Made by a program: the position numbers and the translations under genes. Shown piece by piece: positions 34,029 to 46,556 of a stretch of 64,000 bases of DNA. Within the stretch, counting starts at the first letter, position 1. Each line of letters begins with the position of its first letter. Source of the DNA: Siphonodentalium dalli. Its lineage: Eukaryota > Mollusca > Scaphopoda > Gadilida > Siphonodentaliidae. The notes under the pieces were generated by a model. It was not told the origin of the DNA, did no database searches, and worked only from the letters and a program-made list of their open reading frames with translations. Where the stretch lies: assembly GCA_032622095.1 (NCBI GenBank), contig CP136067.1:132993990-133057989 (forward strand), in the 5' to 3' direction.

Positions 34029-37000
34029 ACCACCTGTTTTATACGACGTGTAATACACGTCTAACGTTAACTCGTCGTCAACACGAATTGTTAACGTTTG
34101 ATTTATATGACGTGTTAACTTTACACGTGTAATCTAGACTTAGCGGGCATAAACAGACTATGGATTGCGGTTTGACAGTTTCGCATCAGAATCATCAACA
34201 CGTTGTTATATGGTACATATTAATTTTAGGCCTTCTATTGTATTTCATTCACGGTTCTTAGATGCATTGTGTGGAGTGTGATTTTGCCTTCAAAAGTTCA
34301 AATGCCAAATGATCAAAAATGCACCAATGAGTATATATGAGTATATATGTCGATATGAGAAAGACACATACTAAATTGTGCAGTATACAAGTCCGACAAA
34401 GGATTTGGAAGCATAAATAGGCAGCAGTACTTGGTTACAATATCATAAAACAGCATCCCAGAGTATTGCAATAATTGCTCACAAATCATTATTTACCAAC
34501 CATCCTATGATCTCAAGGTCAAAATGAAACAACAATAGAGTACAGCCCGACCAAAACAAGTTGTCATAACTCTTCTGCGCATGTGCGATCGCCCTGGGGC
34601 TCAAAATGGGGTGAAATATTATGCCATATTAGTCCGGGAGCTAATATGGGTACCCTTGCACCCCCCCCCCTGGGACTCAACTTCGCCCCACTCATTTTGT
34701 TCCTTATTATGTCCTTCAACTTTAAGCAATGTTAACAAGAAAAAAAAGTGGACTTAGATTCCAGACAAGATGGCGTCCATCATGGCCGCCGTTTTTCAGA
34801 CCAGACCCTAAGTCAGTTTTATGCAAATTATAGCGGGAAAATCTAGTAAAATGTATACAAATGTATATATTTTCGTGCAGCTAATACTAATGACACTTTT
34901 TTGGGCCAAAATTGAAACTCACCATCCAAGATGGCGCCAATATGGCCACCGGAAGTTGAAAATATGACGTTTTTTCACAAATATCTTCTAGATCAATTCA
35001 TGCTGTTTGGAACTGGTTGAGTAATGCAACTATATTTTGAGTTTTGTATATTAACTGATCATTGGAGCAATTAAATATGCAATTATTGGGGTCCTAACCC
35101 CTTCCGATCCATACCAAATTCGATTTTACAGAATGCGGTATAAAATTTCACACAAAAATCACAATTGGGATTCTAGTCATATTTCAACAAGAAATGAACA
35201 CAACTTTGTAATGTAAGTGAGGCATATCATTACCTATGAATATTCAAAATCACTGGAACCAAAATTCTTACTTTGGCTCAAAATGGCTGCCAATATGGCC
35301 GCCATAATATGGAAAATGGTAAATATTACACCGGCGTGTCCTGCAATCGCTTACAAGTTGTGGTTGATGTATAAAATTGGCTATTCTGCATTATATACAT
35401 TGAATACTAACATGTCTGATGCACCATGGTTAATTGTTACTATTGTCACCACTGACATCGTCAAAAATATTGGACTTTTATCTCAAAAACTTGACATAAA
35501 TATTGGCAAAAATTCAGTTTTCAGGTTTGGACCATTTTTTCAGGTAAAATATAACTATCTTTGGACTGAAAGGTGTTTATTGTTTTTGGTCTATCTTAAC
35601 TGTGTCACACTACGGTGTTTATAGACCAAATTGCTCAAGATGGCTTCCAAAATGGCAACCAAATTTGTAAAATGTTAATTTTGTACATATATCCTGAACA
35701 TTCTCTGCATTATCCGAAACGGTAGCAAATTGTGACTCACTTGGTTATTATACGTGTTAGTGAATTAACTGACAACTACATGTTCTATTCTGGTTGTCCC
35801 AGTTCCGTATGGGGCATGACAAATTCATTTTAAAGTATGTAATTTTGCCGAGAACCTCTTTTGTGATTTTGGCCATATTTATTGAAAGGAAATGGACAGA
35901 ACTGAGATGGACCATAATCTTTGGCTATTCTGGTCCATTATGATAAAAAAAAATTCAACAGGATACAGTGTGGATGCCAAGATCGTAGCCAGGGAGTTAC
36001 TCTATGATCATATATGAGGTGAATAGGTATACAGGGAGTTATTGTATGTCAAGACTGGTGTGAGTAGGTATACAATGAGTGACTATATGGCTATGAGTGG
36101 GTTGTCCATGGTAATATGTATCTAGGTATACAGGGAGAGGTCATGTGTGAGGTGTGAGGTGAATCGGTATGCATGGAGTGACTATGGTGTACGATTGTGT
36201 ATATCCAGTACGGCTGCACCCGTTGTGCATGCATGGTCATTGGTGTGGTGTATGGATACAGCTACATGGTCATCTATGTGTTGATTATGTATATATGGAG
36301 TGACTGTAAGGTCATGGTGGGATGTACATGTGTGAATTGCTGAATTGTCATGTGTGAGGTGTATATGAAAGTATGGATTGTTTTAGTGGTCGCGTGTGCG
36401 GGTTTTTTGTATATCTAGAAGGGCTGAATGGCCATTAGTCAGGTTACATGTATACCTGGAGTGAATCTATGGTCTAGGGTGGGCTGCATATGTATATCGA
36501 GTGGTCATACGAATATGTGTGTCGAATAGGTATACATGTAGTAACTGTATGGTTAATGGTGAGATGAGTACATGTAGGTATACAAGTAGTGAATGTATGA
36601 TCATAAATGTAATGAACATCTATACAGGGGGTGATTAAATGGTCATGTGTCAGGCGTATGGGTATACCTGGTGTTCCTGTTTGTTGACTCGTGGCGGTAT
36701 GACCATGTGTAGGTTATACCAGTATACACACGTGTTGCTTTATTGTCATGGGCGAGTGATATGTGTATATAGCGAGTGTCTATATGGCCATGGATGAGGT
36801 GCATATTATAAGTTACAGGGCTAGTTGTTGCCGGATACGGTGTCATATAGTCAGGAGGCAAGCACCCCCAAATATTTTTTTGCTAAACATTTTTAGTACC
36901 ATATGCCAACATATCCTTGGTGGTAGAGTTTGGTCCGCTGATTAAAAAAAACATTGTTGGCAATTTTCTAATCCCATGTTAGAGGTCAAATGTCAAGGTC

Positions 37001-37210
37001 ATATGTATAGGCGCCTTTCTGTCCTAGCCTGAATTTTTCAACATATAGCATATTTTTTTTAGTAAGAGCTATTGAGGAATGATGTATTGTACCAATGACC
37101 AGTGAGGCATGGTAATCTGAATGCTGATGTGTCTATGTTCTTGTGTGGTTTCCTTAGCAACCGTTGCTATGAAATTGTTTTTCCATAGCAACCAGCCTCA
37201 AACGATCGTT
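34029..37210 (+). repeat. left arm of a large inverted duplication
   Basis: Blocks in this arm recur as reverse complements in the right arm: 34029-34060 (cctgttttatacgacgtgta) with about 51582-51611; 34640-35990 (agtccgggagctaat, gatggcgtccatcatggccg) with 49980-51380; the minisatellite 36000-36800 with 48735-49960; 36800-37030 with about 42960-43250; and 37140-37210 with about 42765-42830. It has no intact gene: frames such as 35217-35624 have no domain and are broken in the other copies. Confidence 0.75.
36000..36870 (+). repeat. minisatellite, about 60-bp degenerate unit
   Basis: Some 14 loose copies of a unit built from gtatacagggagtgactata, tggtcat and gtgaggtgtatatgtg. Confidence 0.75.
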
Positions 37211-37435
37211 TTTGATCCATGTTATGGCATCTAATACTGGAAATATGCGAATAGTTATACTTTGTGATAATCTTGAGTGTGCGTGCATGAAAATACAAAC
37301 ATTTAGAGCGCAACACGGTGAATAATGTGGAGTGTACGGTATGGCCCAACATAGTAGGCCTATGCTGTTACAATATCAAATTGGCTGCAATGTGGCACTA
37401 AATGCCAATAGTGGGGTCACTTAGGGGTTGAATCG

Positions 37436-38300
37436 TGACTTTAGTGACTAAAGCGTGAAACTTTAAAGATAAGTTGCTTATTCATAGGGAAAACTTTTTG
37501 GAGGGGGTGCCCGGGCGGAGTCCTGTGTCGGGATAAAATCGGGTTTCCATGGCAACGGCATAAAATATTTGGAGAAAAATTGAAAAAGGCCAAACTTAAG
37601 AACCAACAAACCATGTGTTTGAAGAAATTGTGTTAACTTATAGTGCCAATAATGGTTCATCAAGCGGACTCAGTCACTTTGACATATATGGTCAAGGTCA
37701 ATTGCTAAGGTCAAGGTCATTCGAAAAATGTGATATTTTGGTCTATTTTTTATAGTTTTCGCTACCCCGGGTGCGTTATTCATAAAAGCAATCGCTACAA
37801 AAAGTAGGCCGCAATCAGTGTTTAATTTGTTATATGATGCATTTGGCATAATACGGTCACTGTCACATGTGACAGCATTCAGTTGATACACAATCACATT
37901 TTAAGTACTTTTTATAGTATTTGTGGCAGTACATAAGTCACGATACATTACCCTTAAGAGACCATCAGACCAAAATAAATATGATTTTGTGACTTTAGTA
38001 ACTAAAGCATGAACCTGCATCATATGTGTTGCTTAGTTTTAGTGGAAACTTTTTGGAGCTGGTGCCCAAGTGAGGGGTCGTGTGTCAGTAAGCAATATGG
38101 TTTCCATGGCAACGGCATCAAATACAATGTATTTGGAGAAAAGTTGAAAAAGTCCACTGTTGGCAATCCGATTAGCCTTGTGTTTGAAAACATTATGTGA
38201 ACTGATAGTACCATTAATGGTCAATCAAACGCATTAGGCCATAGGACATATATGGTCACAGTCAATTGCTAAGGTCAAGGTCATTGGAAATTTGATATAC
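37436..38300 (+). repeat. tandem duplication, about 555-bp period
   Basis: 37436-37735 and 37990-38300 share gactttagt-actaaagc, aaactttttggag, gtttccatggcaacggcat, atttggagaaaa and caattgctaaggtcaaggtc. Neither copy holds a gene. Confidence 0.8.
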
Positions 38301-38869
38301 CTTTTATAAACTTTCTCATATTCCACTACCACTAGTGCATGTTCAAATACCCAAGCAAGCCATGGTATGATGGGATCTGCTACTAAATGACAATGGGGTA
38401 TAGCAAAACAGCTGCGACATCAGGCAGTGTGCAATATTGTGAATATATTGAGTGGCCTATGGCACCATGGATTGAGGGAATATGATGCTTTATGAGGCTT
38501 AGGATTTGGTGAAAAGGCTGCTGGCGTAATGTGAGGCCGCAGCCGTGGACTATTTATACAAGCTAGTCAATTAATGACTGTTGAGTCGCTCACACGAAAT
38601 TCAATGCAAAGACTGAGAAGACTCTGACTCTGAAGATCACGACAGTTAGTACATGTCGATATCAATTAAGAATAAGTAGTCCATTGAGCAGTGGGTGTCA
38701 ACCTTGAAACTTTCAATTGCACGGCCGACCCCCCCCCCCCAACATAGTCCATATGAGGTCCCCTCCAACTGAAACAAACACACTCCCAAGTTTGTAAAAT
38801 TCCCTTTCTTATCCCCCTTACATTGGAAGTGATGCCTCCAACCTGACATGTCCCCTTCTTTTTTTAATG

Positions 38870-39560
38870 GCCGACCCCATTCAAACATATTTGATTCCCA
38901 ACTATTCATGGACCCTACACACCAAAGCGACATTGTTTGACTGGTCGGACCCATTATAAAAAAATCTAACCCAAGGACCTTCCAAACTATATATAGGCTA
39001 AAAAGGACTGATGGCTCTTTAAGATTAACCATTGAGGAAAATAGTTATGTCCCAGGCTCCGCCAGTATTGGATACCCAATTTGAACCAATAACCCCAAGA
39101 CCTCCTTACCAAATATAAGCAGAATAGGCCTGATGGTTCTTGGATTGTTTTATGAATTACTATAGAGGGAACGAGTTATGTCCCTGGGTCTACCCTTATT
39201 TGACCTGGTGACCCCATTTGAACAAATCTGAATCACTGTCACACAATGACTCTCGATACCAAATATAAGCTGAATATAGGTCGATGGTTCTTGATAAGAA
39301 GACATTTTAACAATTATTATGGATAGAAAAGTTTTTTTCCTGGCTCCGCCCTTGCTGTATTCCTGTCACTCAATGACCATCCATACCAAATATAAGCTAG
39401 ATAGCCCCGATGGTTCTTGAGATGTTTTAAGAATTAATATGGACGGAAAAAGCTTGAACCCTTTTTGACCCGGCGACCCAATTTGAACAAATCAGAAACC
39501 CAGTCACCTGGGGACCATCCACAATATATATAACTCAATTCTGACTTGATATTCTTGAGA
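38870..39560 (+). repeat. tandem repeat, about 150-bp unit
   Basis: About four copies share accaaatataagc, tgatggttcttg, atggatagaaaa/agagggaacgagttatgtcc, ctggctccgcc and gacccaatttgaacaaat. A C tract (about 38730) lies just upstream. Confidence 0.75.
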
Positions 39561-42169
39561 AGATATTGACGGGTGTGTAGTGGCGACTATTGCCACACTG
39601 GATACTTTGTCTCACGTGAGCTAAAAGCCACCACCTTCATCTTGTTTCTCATATGTAACGGCCCGATAACAGAGGAATTTAGTTTTAATGGCATGACTGT
39701 CAGATTCACACTTGAGAGCAAAATTTATATCTCTGAATATACCAATATTTATAATTTAGATTGAAACTAGTTAGTTATAATACACCATGCAACATGGCTT
39801 TCACACACAGCAGATTTAATTCAAATTATAACTGCAATGCATTGTTTTGTTAACACTGGAGAATCATTGACATTGGAATATCATATGATGAAAACTGCTG
39901 GTTCTAGGGTGTGAGAAGGGATTTAGTTTTGTAAAGAGTAAAATCCAAGATGGCTGCCGGCAGCCATAATTTTGATCGAAAATCGTTCAAATTAGACAGC
40001 TCTCATCTACACCCGGTGTACGTGCCAAACCATGCAGACTGAATGGGAAAGTCATTTTCGCGTATTATGATATGGGAATATGTTTGTTTCTCATCGTAAA
40101 ACAGACAATGTATGTATACGTCCACACGAAGCAGGAGTATTTACCCACCCACTGTCAGTTCTCCCAGATCAAACCATTTAATAATTTTTTGATTTTTTCT
40201 CACTCAAATTGTCGAGAACATCCATCCACTAGTATAGTTCCTGGCCTTCCAGGCTGCAAAAACAAATGCCGGTATATAGCTGAATCTGTCAACGAAGCAT
40301 AGGGTTGAACAGAATTTAAAAAATCAGTGTCATTACGCCCCCGGTGTATTATATCCTACAGTTTCTTGGTAAGCTATATGCGCATGTGGGTTTTATTTAT
40401 AGAATTGGGCTTTTTGGGACGGATTAAAATTCGAACAGCGACCCAGAGGCCGAGTCCGGTAAAAGGTGTAGTTGGGAATTTCAATTTCGTTTATTGTCGT
40501 TTACATTATTATTTCATGCATCGGGCGTCTCTCGAGACATGCTTGATTGACCCATGGTCTGTTATTCGGATGCCAAGAAGTGCAAGGCGATTAATTCTAA
40601 CGTGAATTCGTGCGTTAACCATTAGCGCGCTGCGCGTTATTTGTTTCTATTGTTTTTTAACATGTTTTGTTGCATTGTTATTTGAACATCCTTCGTTTAT
40701 TTTCACGTGACATAAATCGGAATGCTATCTACTATTATACTGCACGGGGATTTGACGACTGTATAAGAAATTTAATTCGAACATGAATCCTACGAGGTGT
40801 TTGTTTATATCGGTGTTTAACATGTTATTTAATATCGTTTCGTGAACTTTTTCATTTAGTTATACGTGACAAATATCGGCATATTATATTCTAAATGAAT
40901 TGGGATGGTAATTATTAAATATTTCATCTTTTCTGATAGAACAGCTATTCCACCAAAATTTATGGTGATATCGATAGCATATCCCTGTCGAAAGGTCTAT
41001 ACTTAAATTAGGGATTGGGTGTCCCCTGAGACAGTGAACATTAGCCTTTTTCGTTTGCCACCTTCTTTTTGAAAAGTTCAATAGGATTTCGCGAACAACC
41101 CCATCTATAAAAAAGTGTATTGCCTTATATAATACATTTTCCCACACCATGCATCAGCTAATATGGAAAGCATATAATTTCAGTTCGTGACGTGTTTAAG
41201 ACTTCAAATGGGATAGTGGGGTCCTCAAAACAGAACGTTCACTCATTTAATATTGGGAGCATATATCTTTCAGTTTGTGGTGTATTTAAGACTTTAAATG
41301 GGGTAGGCGGCCGTAAAAAAACAAAGGAAATTCAACTTTCTTATTTGCCAGCCGCCCTTTTTAAACTGCCCTATATGATATTATTACATTTTATACTTGA
41401 CAAATATAATCTGAAAAATGACACGAGTTAATCAAAAGGGATGGGAGCGCAAGTTATTCAACTTAGAGTATTGCTCCTCCCCCATTAACAATATTGAAAC
41501 GCATAATAATATTTATATATTGTATTATGTTTGGTCTCAAAGTTTGCTTAGTTGGAATGTAGTACCTAAAAAGGGGATCGAGATCCAGGGTGAGGTCTGG
41601 AGTTGTGAGTGGACATATATCACGGAGGGGATGTAGGTCCTATGGCGAGATGAGCCGAGACTTTTGATAACGATATGGGCGAATACATAGGCGAAGATAT
41701 AGGCTTATTGGGATTTTGAAAGTTTTACGTCAATGAGATCTACCTGCGTGCTGCTAAACAATTTATCATTTAGAGTATTGAATACGTTGCTTTGACCGAC
41801 GAGGATATCTTCAACCCTATCAAAAAAACATTCTATTTAGACATTTCTTCAAATAATTGGCACTGGAAGAAAAATTGCAAAGCGTCGTCAATATAAAACC
41901 CGCATTGACAGTGAAAATATAGTTTCCAAGTTTTTCAAAATTTAACATATCTATTGTGACCCACTATATAAATGAAGAATCGTATGCACAGTGGGTTATA
42001 AATATGAAATATGTTGAGCGCATGTGCACTGCCTCTCAACAATGTCACAATAATCATGTTTTAACAGCCGCTTGGTTGTCTGATAAACAAATCCAAATAC
42101 AAGTTCGCAACCAGTATACACATACGGAAGAAGTAGAGACAATTGTATAAATGTTGGCCAAGTATCAAC
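39561..42169. other. no gene recognised
   Basis: AT-rich sequence with only short frames. A small duplication of about 95 bp (gtgacgtgtttaagacttca at about 41185 and gtggtgtatttaagacttta at about 41277) is the only structure seen. Confidence 0.45.
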
Positions 42170-42175
42170 AATGTG

Positions 42176-42305
42176 TCCAGGTTGTGGTAAAAAGTCATAT
42201 TGGACTCGACACTGGCGTGTCTCGTCCAATATGACTTTTCACCACAACCTGGACTCGTACAAGAAAAACACATACTGTACACAACATTGTATAATAACTT
42301 TATAA
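42176..42305. repeat. foldback family, partial copy
   Basis: gttgtggtaaaaagtcatat and complement around 42215, then cgtacaagaaaaacacatac and gtacacaacattgtataata, as in the right half of 24561-24738. Confidence 0.65.
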
Positions 42306-42968
42306 TATTACTCGACATAAGCCAGGGGCCCGTGTATGTGCTTAGGGGTGACGCTTATTGGGGGGGGGGCCAAGTTACAAGCCCTTGTGGTTCATAGTTT
42401 GGGTTAATAAATATTTCAAAATTATTATGAATATAAATAAAGTTAATGTATTTCATCAATTATAACAGCATTATATGCATGCATGCATGTATTCATGTTT
42501 CCGAGTTTGCTGAATAAAATAATTTGTCCGCAATTTTGAAAGTTATTTAGAGTTCACGTGTTTTCACGAAAATAATAGTAAAAATAGGGAAAAACAACAG
42601 AACAGTTCTTATTCCAAAGTGTATAACTAAGAGAGGAAGAGAGAATGTATTCATTAATATATATGTTTTTGAAGCACATATGCCAAGTAACAATTAAATT
42701 GTGAACAATATACAAAGTTTGGTATATTTGGCATAAAAATAAAATGATTAAAGTTAGAATTTGGTCTCGTTGCTATGGTAATTTTAATTGCATAGCAACT
42801 GTGGTTATGGACAACACATTTGACAACATAATCAACGTGAGAGGAATGGGGAGGGAACCTTTAATGTGGACACAAAGTTTCTGGCGGTCTTTGCCCTTTC
42901 TCTCTAAAATGGTATAAAAAATGTGTTTTAGTCCAATTTATGCAAATTTGGCATATCTAATTTGAACT

Positions 42969-42981
42969 TGACCTTTGACCT
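42969..42981 (-). promoter_or_regulatory. DR1-type nuclear receptor half-site pair
   Basis: tgacctttgacct is two AGGTCA half-sites (minus strand) spaced by one base, the DR1 arrangement bound by RXR/HNF4/PPAR-type receptors. It sits in a repeat, so function is speculative. Confidence 0.35.
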
Positions 42982-43126
42982 TGACAGAGGTAACTAGAAA
43001 CTTGCCAACAATGATTTTATTTATCGGGGTATCCCATAGCACATTATTAATATTGTTGGCGTATGGTACTAAAAATGTTTAGCAAAAATTGTTCTAGCCA
43101 TCATTTATCTGACCTGCCTCCTGACT

Positions 43127-43197
43127 AATATGAGGCGAAGTGAGATTAATATCGGGCGAGGCGCTAGCCGAGCCCGATATTAATCTCGCTGAGCCTC
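43127..43197. mobile_element. 71-bp hairpin MITE
   Basis: Almost the whole insert is one hairpin (atatgaggc..gagattaatatcgggc with its complement around cgctag). The sister arm of the inverted duplication lacks it and reads gtgtcatat|agtcagg at 36848/36849, which marks the empty site. Confidence 0.75.
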
Positions 43198-43314
43198 ATA
43201 TGTCACCGTAGCCGGCAACAACGAGCACTGTAACGATTTTATCATGTCACCCACATATCATGTTTTCCGTGTGATAATTTGAATTACTTATACGAAGTTC
43301 ATTACCTGCCAGTA

Positions 43315-43821
43315 CACACCCTGTAATCAATGTTGTGAGGTTCGGAAGGAAATCCGGTTCCGTGTAGTTGTTCGTCCGCTCCCTGCAAGTACAACTCCGC
43401 TCCCTGTATGTGTTTTGTACAAAAGTTAGACCCGCCAATATTTTGATACAATTATGGAACGAATATCCAGGTAAGTTGGTTATTTCCTATTCCATCAACC
43501 AATGGATGTATTATTTCGATTAATTAGCGAGAAATATATGCTCCAGGTATTTGTTTTTTAGTAAATTATCGCTTTACCAACTCAAATTGTCAAGAAAATA
43601 AGACATTGCCACTGAATGAAAACATTCTTATTTTAATTCCCCGATGTTTTTCTTCAATATTGTGGTTATGTGGGCTTCGTTGTGTTATATTATATCTATA
43701 ATTACCAACATAGATGCATTTCGGCCCCCAAAAAGTGAAATTTGACGCATAATTTACCAATTTTCTGTCAAATAATTTGACAACTCCGCGTAGGGAAGTT
43801 GACAACGCCGAGGTTGTGTAG
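43315..43821 (+). repeat. left TIR of the YqaJ element
   Basis: Inverted match to 47802-48307. The first about 114 bp are identical between the two TIRs, and 43471-43578 differs at about three sites. Only the about 42 nt ending at the exon 1/intron border diverge strongly. Confidence 0.9.
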
Positions 43822-46210
43822 CAACGATCTCATTTTTTAGATCGGTACGTATGCCTACATCGTGCGTGGCGGTATATACAATATGGCATACGTGTATAGA
43901 GAGCTGTGTACACATATCATTGTCTTTATATAGTATTTTAGGCCTACATTTTACATATATACGGCATATTTCGATGTTTAAATTAAAATGTTAGTATAAT
44001 CGTTTTCGACATCCATGTACATTTGTTTTAATATTCGTAGACACATTACAAATTAACCTTATACCACATATACCTATATATAGTATATAGGCCTACTGTT
44101 TTAATCAAATGTATTTTATTGTATGTGCATAAAGTGACTTATAAATACGTCATATGGGCCGACTGCTAAAGTGCTAATTGATATGTATTGTATTATTTGT
44201 CATCGAAACAATTTAACACATGTCACTATAAAGGGTGTGTATATGCCTGCATGCCATTGTGTGTCACTGTACATGCGTATGTGTATGTGTATATTCATTT
44301 AGTATTATTGCGATACTAACAATTGTCTTTCTTTCTTTTCCAGACCACCACATAAACGCAAATTAGACAACACGGGTAAAAGGTCATCGACGTGCAAAAA
44401 ACAGTTATTCCAGAAAGATACCCCGGAAATATCAAACATAGACCCACACCCTTCAGGACCACCACCTCCAGACCCACGGCCGTCAGACCCACCACCTTCA
44501 GATGCACCACCTTCAGACCCACCACCTTCTGACCCATCATTTTCAGTCCCACCACCGTCAGACCCACCACCTTCAGATGCACCACCTTCAGACCCACCAC
44601 CTTCTGACCCACCACCTTCAGTCCCACCACCTTCGAGAATAGAACGAATAGCAGAAATGCTTCCAGAGATATTTGAGAGATTCAAAGAGGCAATGTGTGG
44701 CGAGGAATTCGCATCGCTTCTTGAAATGGTGGCTGATGGCAGTTATCCAATGGACAACATAGCACTTAAGCTTCTTTTGGAAACCACGAGATGGTTTTCT
44801 CAGAAAACAACGGTCACAATGTGGTATTGGAAGGAAACAACCCAATTCTGGAAAATGGGTTACCGTTTGTTTGGCGACAAGTTCATTTTAATGATGAGTG
44901 GTCCGAAGTGTTCCGGACAGTTGGTGTTGGGGGAAACATCTAGAGGCGAGTTCGACCCAGCCCATTCCAATATCAACTTTGCAGTCCCATCTTTGTCAGT
45001 CCTACGCAAATTCAATCGGTCGCAGTTCCCACAGGAGCTGCGACCGGGTGTTATCACACAAGCGCTGAATATACCGACATCAACTGAAGACGACTTCATT
45101 GTAAGTTTTGATGGAAAAAAGATCGTCCCTGGTGTAAACGAAAATGGGGGTGATGTCGATCTATTCGGACATGAAACCCATTTAAATGTGTCCGAAGAAA
45201 ATATGAAATTGGATAATGAAATCGAGATAATAACAGATACTGTAAACCTTGTGACACCCGAATCAGATCGCGAAATCGATGTTCCCTTAGTCCGACAAAA
45301 GACAATGGAAATCGTGAAGTTTTTGAGTGAAAGACTGAATACTATACGGAGCATTAAATTGAAACAAGAACTGACATTAGAACGCCTGGACGAGAAAAAC
45401 AAGAAATCTAACGAGAACCGATACAATTATGCCATGAGTAGCATTCGCTCTTCTGTCCATCAAATTGATGAATGTGTTACAAAAACTTTGACAGAGATTG
45501 GCTCAATCGCCGAGTGCTGTAGCAAATTGTCGGGTACGCAAAACTTTGTATCAACGTCGACAGTATCAAGGTCCTCACAACACAATTGGATCGGACTAAA
45601 ACCTCCCGATTCCTTGCCCGAAGATTATCAGGGTAACCCAAATTTCACAATGCAGCGCACTCCTGAGTGGCACAGTCTTCGATCTACGTTTAAAGTGACT
45701 GGCTCCACGTTACACAATGCCATCGGTCTTAGGACGCTCAAAGAGAAGAAGTTGCATTATGATAAAGTGTATCATGGTAAGGAGATACCGGTTGATGCGT
45801 TGACACAAGAGAGAATGGAGCATGGGACACTAAATGAGCCAAATGCTGTGGCTACACTCACCGGGGTTGTCTTGCCGTTTCTTCACCCGGGCGCTGCCTT
45901 TGTCGAAGTGGGATCATATATTGTCAACAGGACAGAACAGAACGAACCGCTGATGTTGGTATCGCCCGACGGCAAGATTTGCCATGTCTCAGATAGCGAT
46001 TGTCTCGACCCAAGCTTGTGTCGACTCTTGTCAGGATGTGAGTTCAAATGTCCATTTCCGAATAAATATAAGACGCCAGCGGTATACGATTTCCCAAATT
46101 ATTATGCATGCCAGGTTCTTGCGGAAATGGCCAGCATGGGAACGGACACATTATTGTTTATGTGTTACGGAAAGGAGAGCTCTACGGTTTTTGAAATTAC
46201 AGTTCAATGA
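43454..46210 (+). CDS. YqaJ/lambda-exonuclease-like protein, two exons (43454-43470, 44344-46210)
   Basis: Exon 1 in the left TIR is ATG plus 14 nt with a GTAAGT donor. Exon 2 follows a ttttccag acceptor (44343), and the phases fit, giving 627 residues. The N-terminus (MERISRPPHKRKLDNTGKRS) looks like a nuclear localisation signal. A PPSDPPPSDA-type repeat (residues about 45-105) links to a conserved-looking region (about 115-230), a coiled-coil-prone segment (about 320-395) and a YqaJ domain (about 444-627). This has RTPEWHSLR, HGTLNEPNA (499-507), VSPDGK (Asp548), CEFKCP (Glu572, Lys574) and YYACQVLAEMA (Gln596), the E / D / E-x-K / Q order of PD-(D/E)XK exonucleases. The frame stops at 46210, but C-terminal domain sequence continues in another frame to 46556, so a frameshift lies near 46195-46208. 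Likely role: DNA end-processing for the element (inference). Confidence 0.8.
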
Positions 46211-46556
46211 GCAGCTGTGGACGGAGATCTCACGGGAAGCAGAACAACTGTATAGCTGCGAGAACCCAAAGCGACCAACCAAAACATCTGAGTTGACACG
46301 CCCATTGAAAGAGAAAATTTATATGTTTTCGCGTAAAAATGTTAGGTTTGTGGGAGAGTTTCCTTCTCGAACATTAACACCGGAACTCGAGGTTGTTTCC
46401 TCCGATGCTGCATCGCCGTATGTTGCTGCAGGAATAAACGTGTCCGATGATGTGCAGTCATGTACAGAAACTGTCATCGCTCTGCAGACAGCACTGGAGA
46501 CATCAAAAGAATGTAGCAGAAATCTACATCGACTGTCCTCGAACGCATGGGTGTAA
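46193..46556 (+). pseudogene. frame-shifted C-terminal part of the YqaJ-like protein
   Basis: The overlapping frame continues the nuclease with FNEQLWTEISREAEQLYSCE, then EFPSRTLTPELEVV and a stop at 46556. The link to the main frame needs one indel around 46195-46208: a true mutation, a sequencing error or a programmed shift. It overlaps the tail of the opposite-strand zinc-finger frame. Confidence 0.6.

Noticed and set aside
35217-35624. 135-residue ORF in the left duplication arm
   Set aside because: No domain; the corresponding frames in the other two copies of the repeat are interrupted.
44305-44685. Minus-strand Gly/Glu/Ser-repeat ORFs (126 and 104 residues)
   Set aside because: They are antisense to the Pro/Ser/Asp repeat of the YqaJ gene, whose plus frame has the splice-compatible start and downstream domain.
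44860-45426. 188-residue minus-strand ORF
   Set aside because: It is a shadow of the YqaJ gene in antisense with no recognisable domain.
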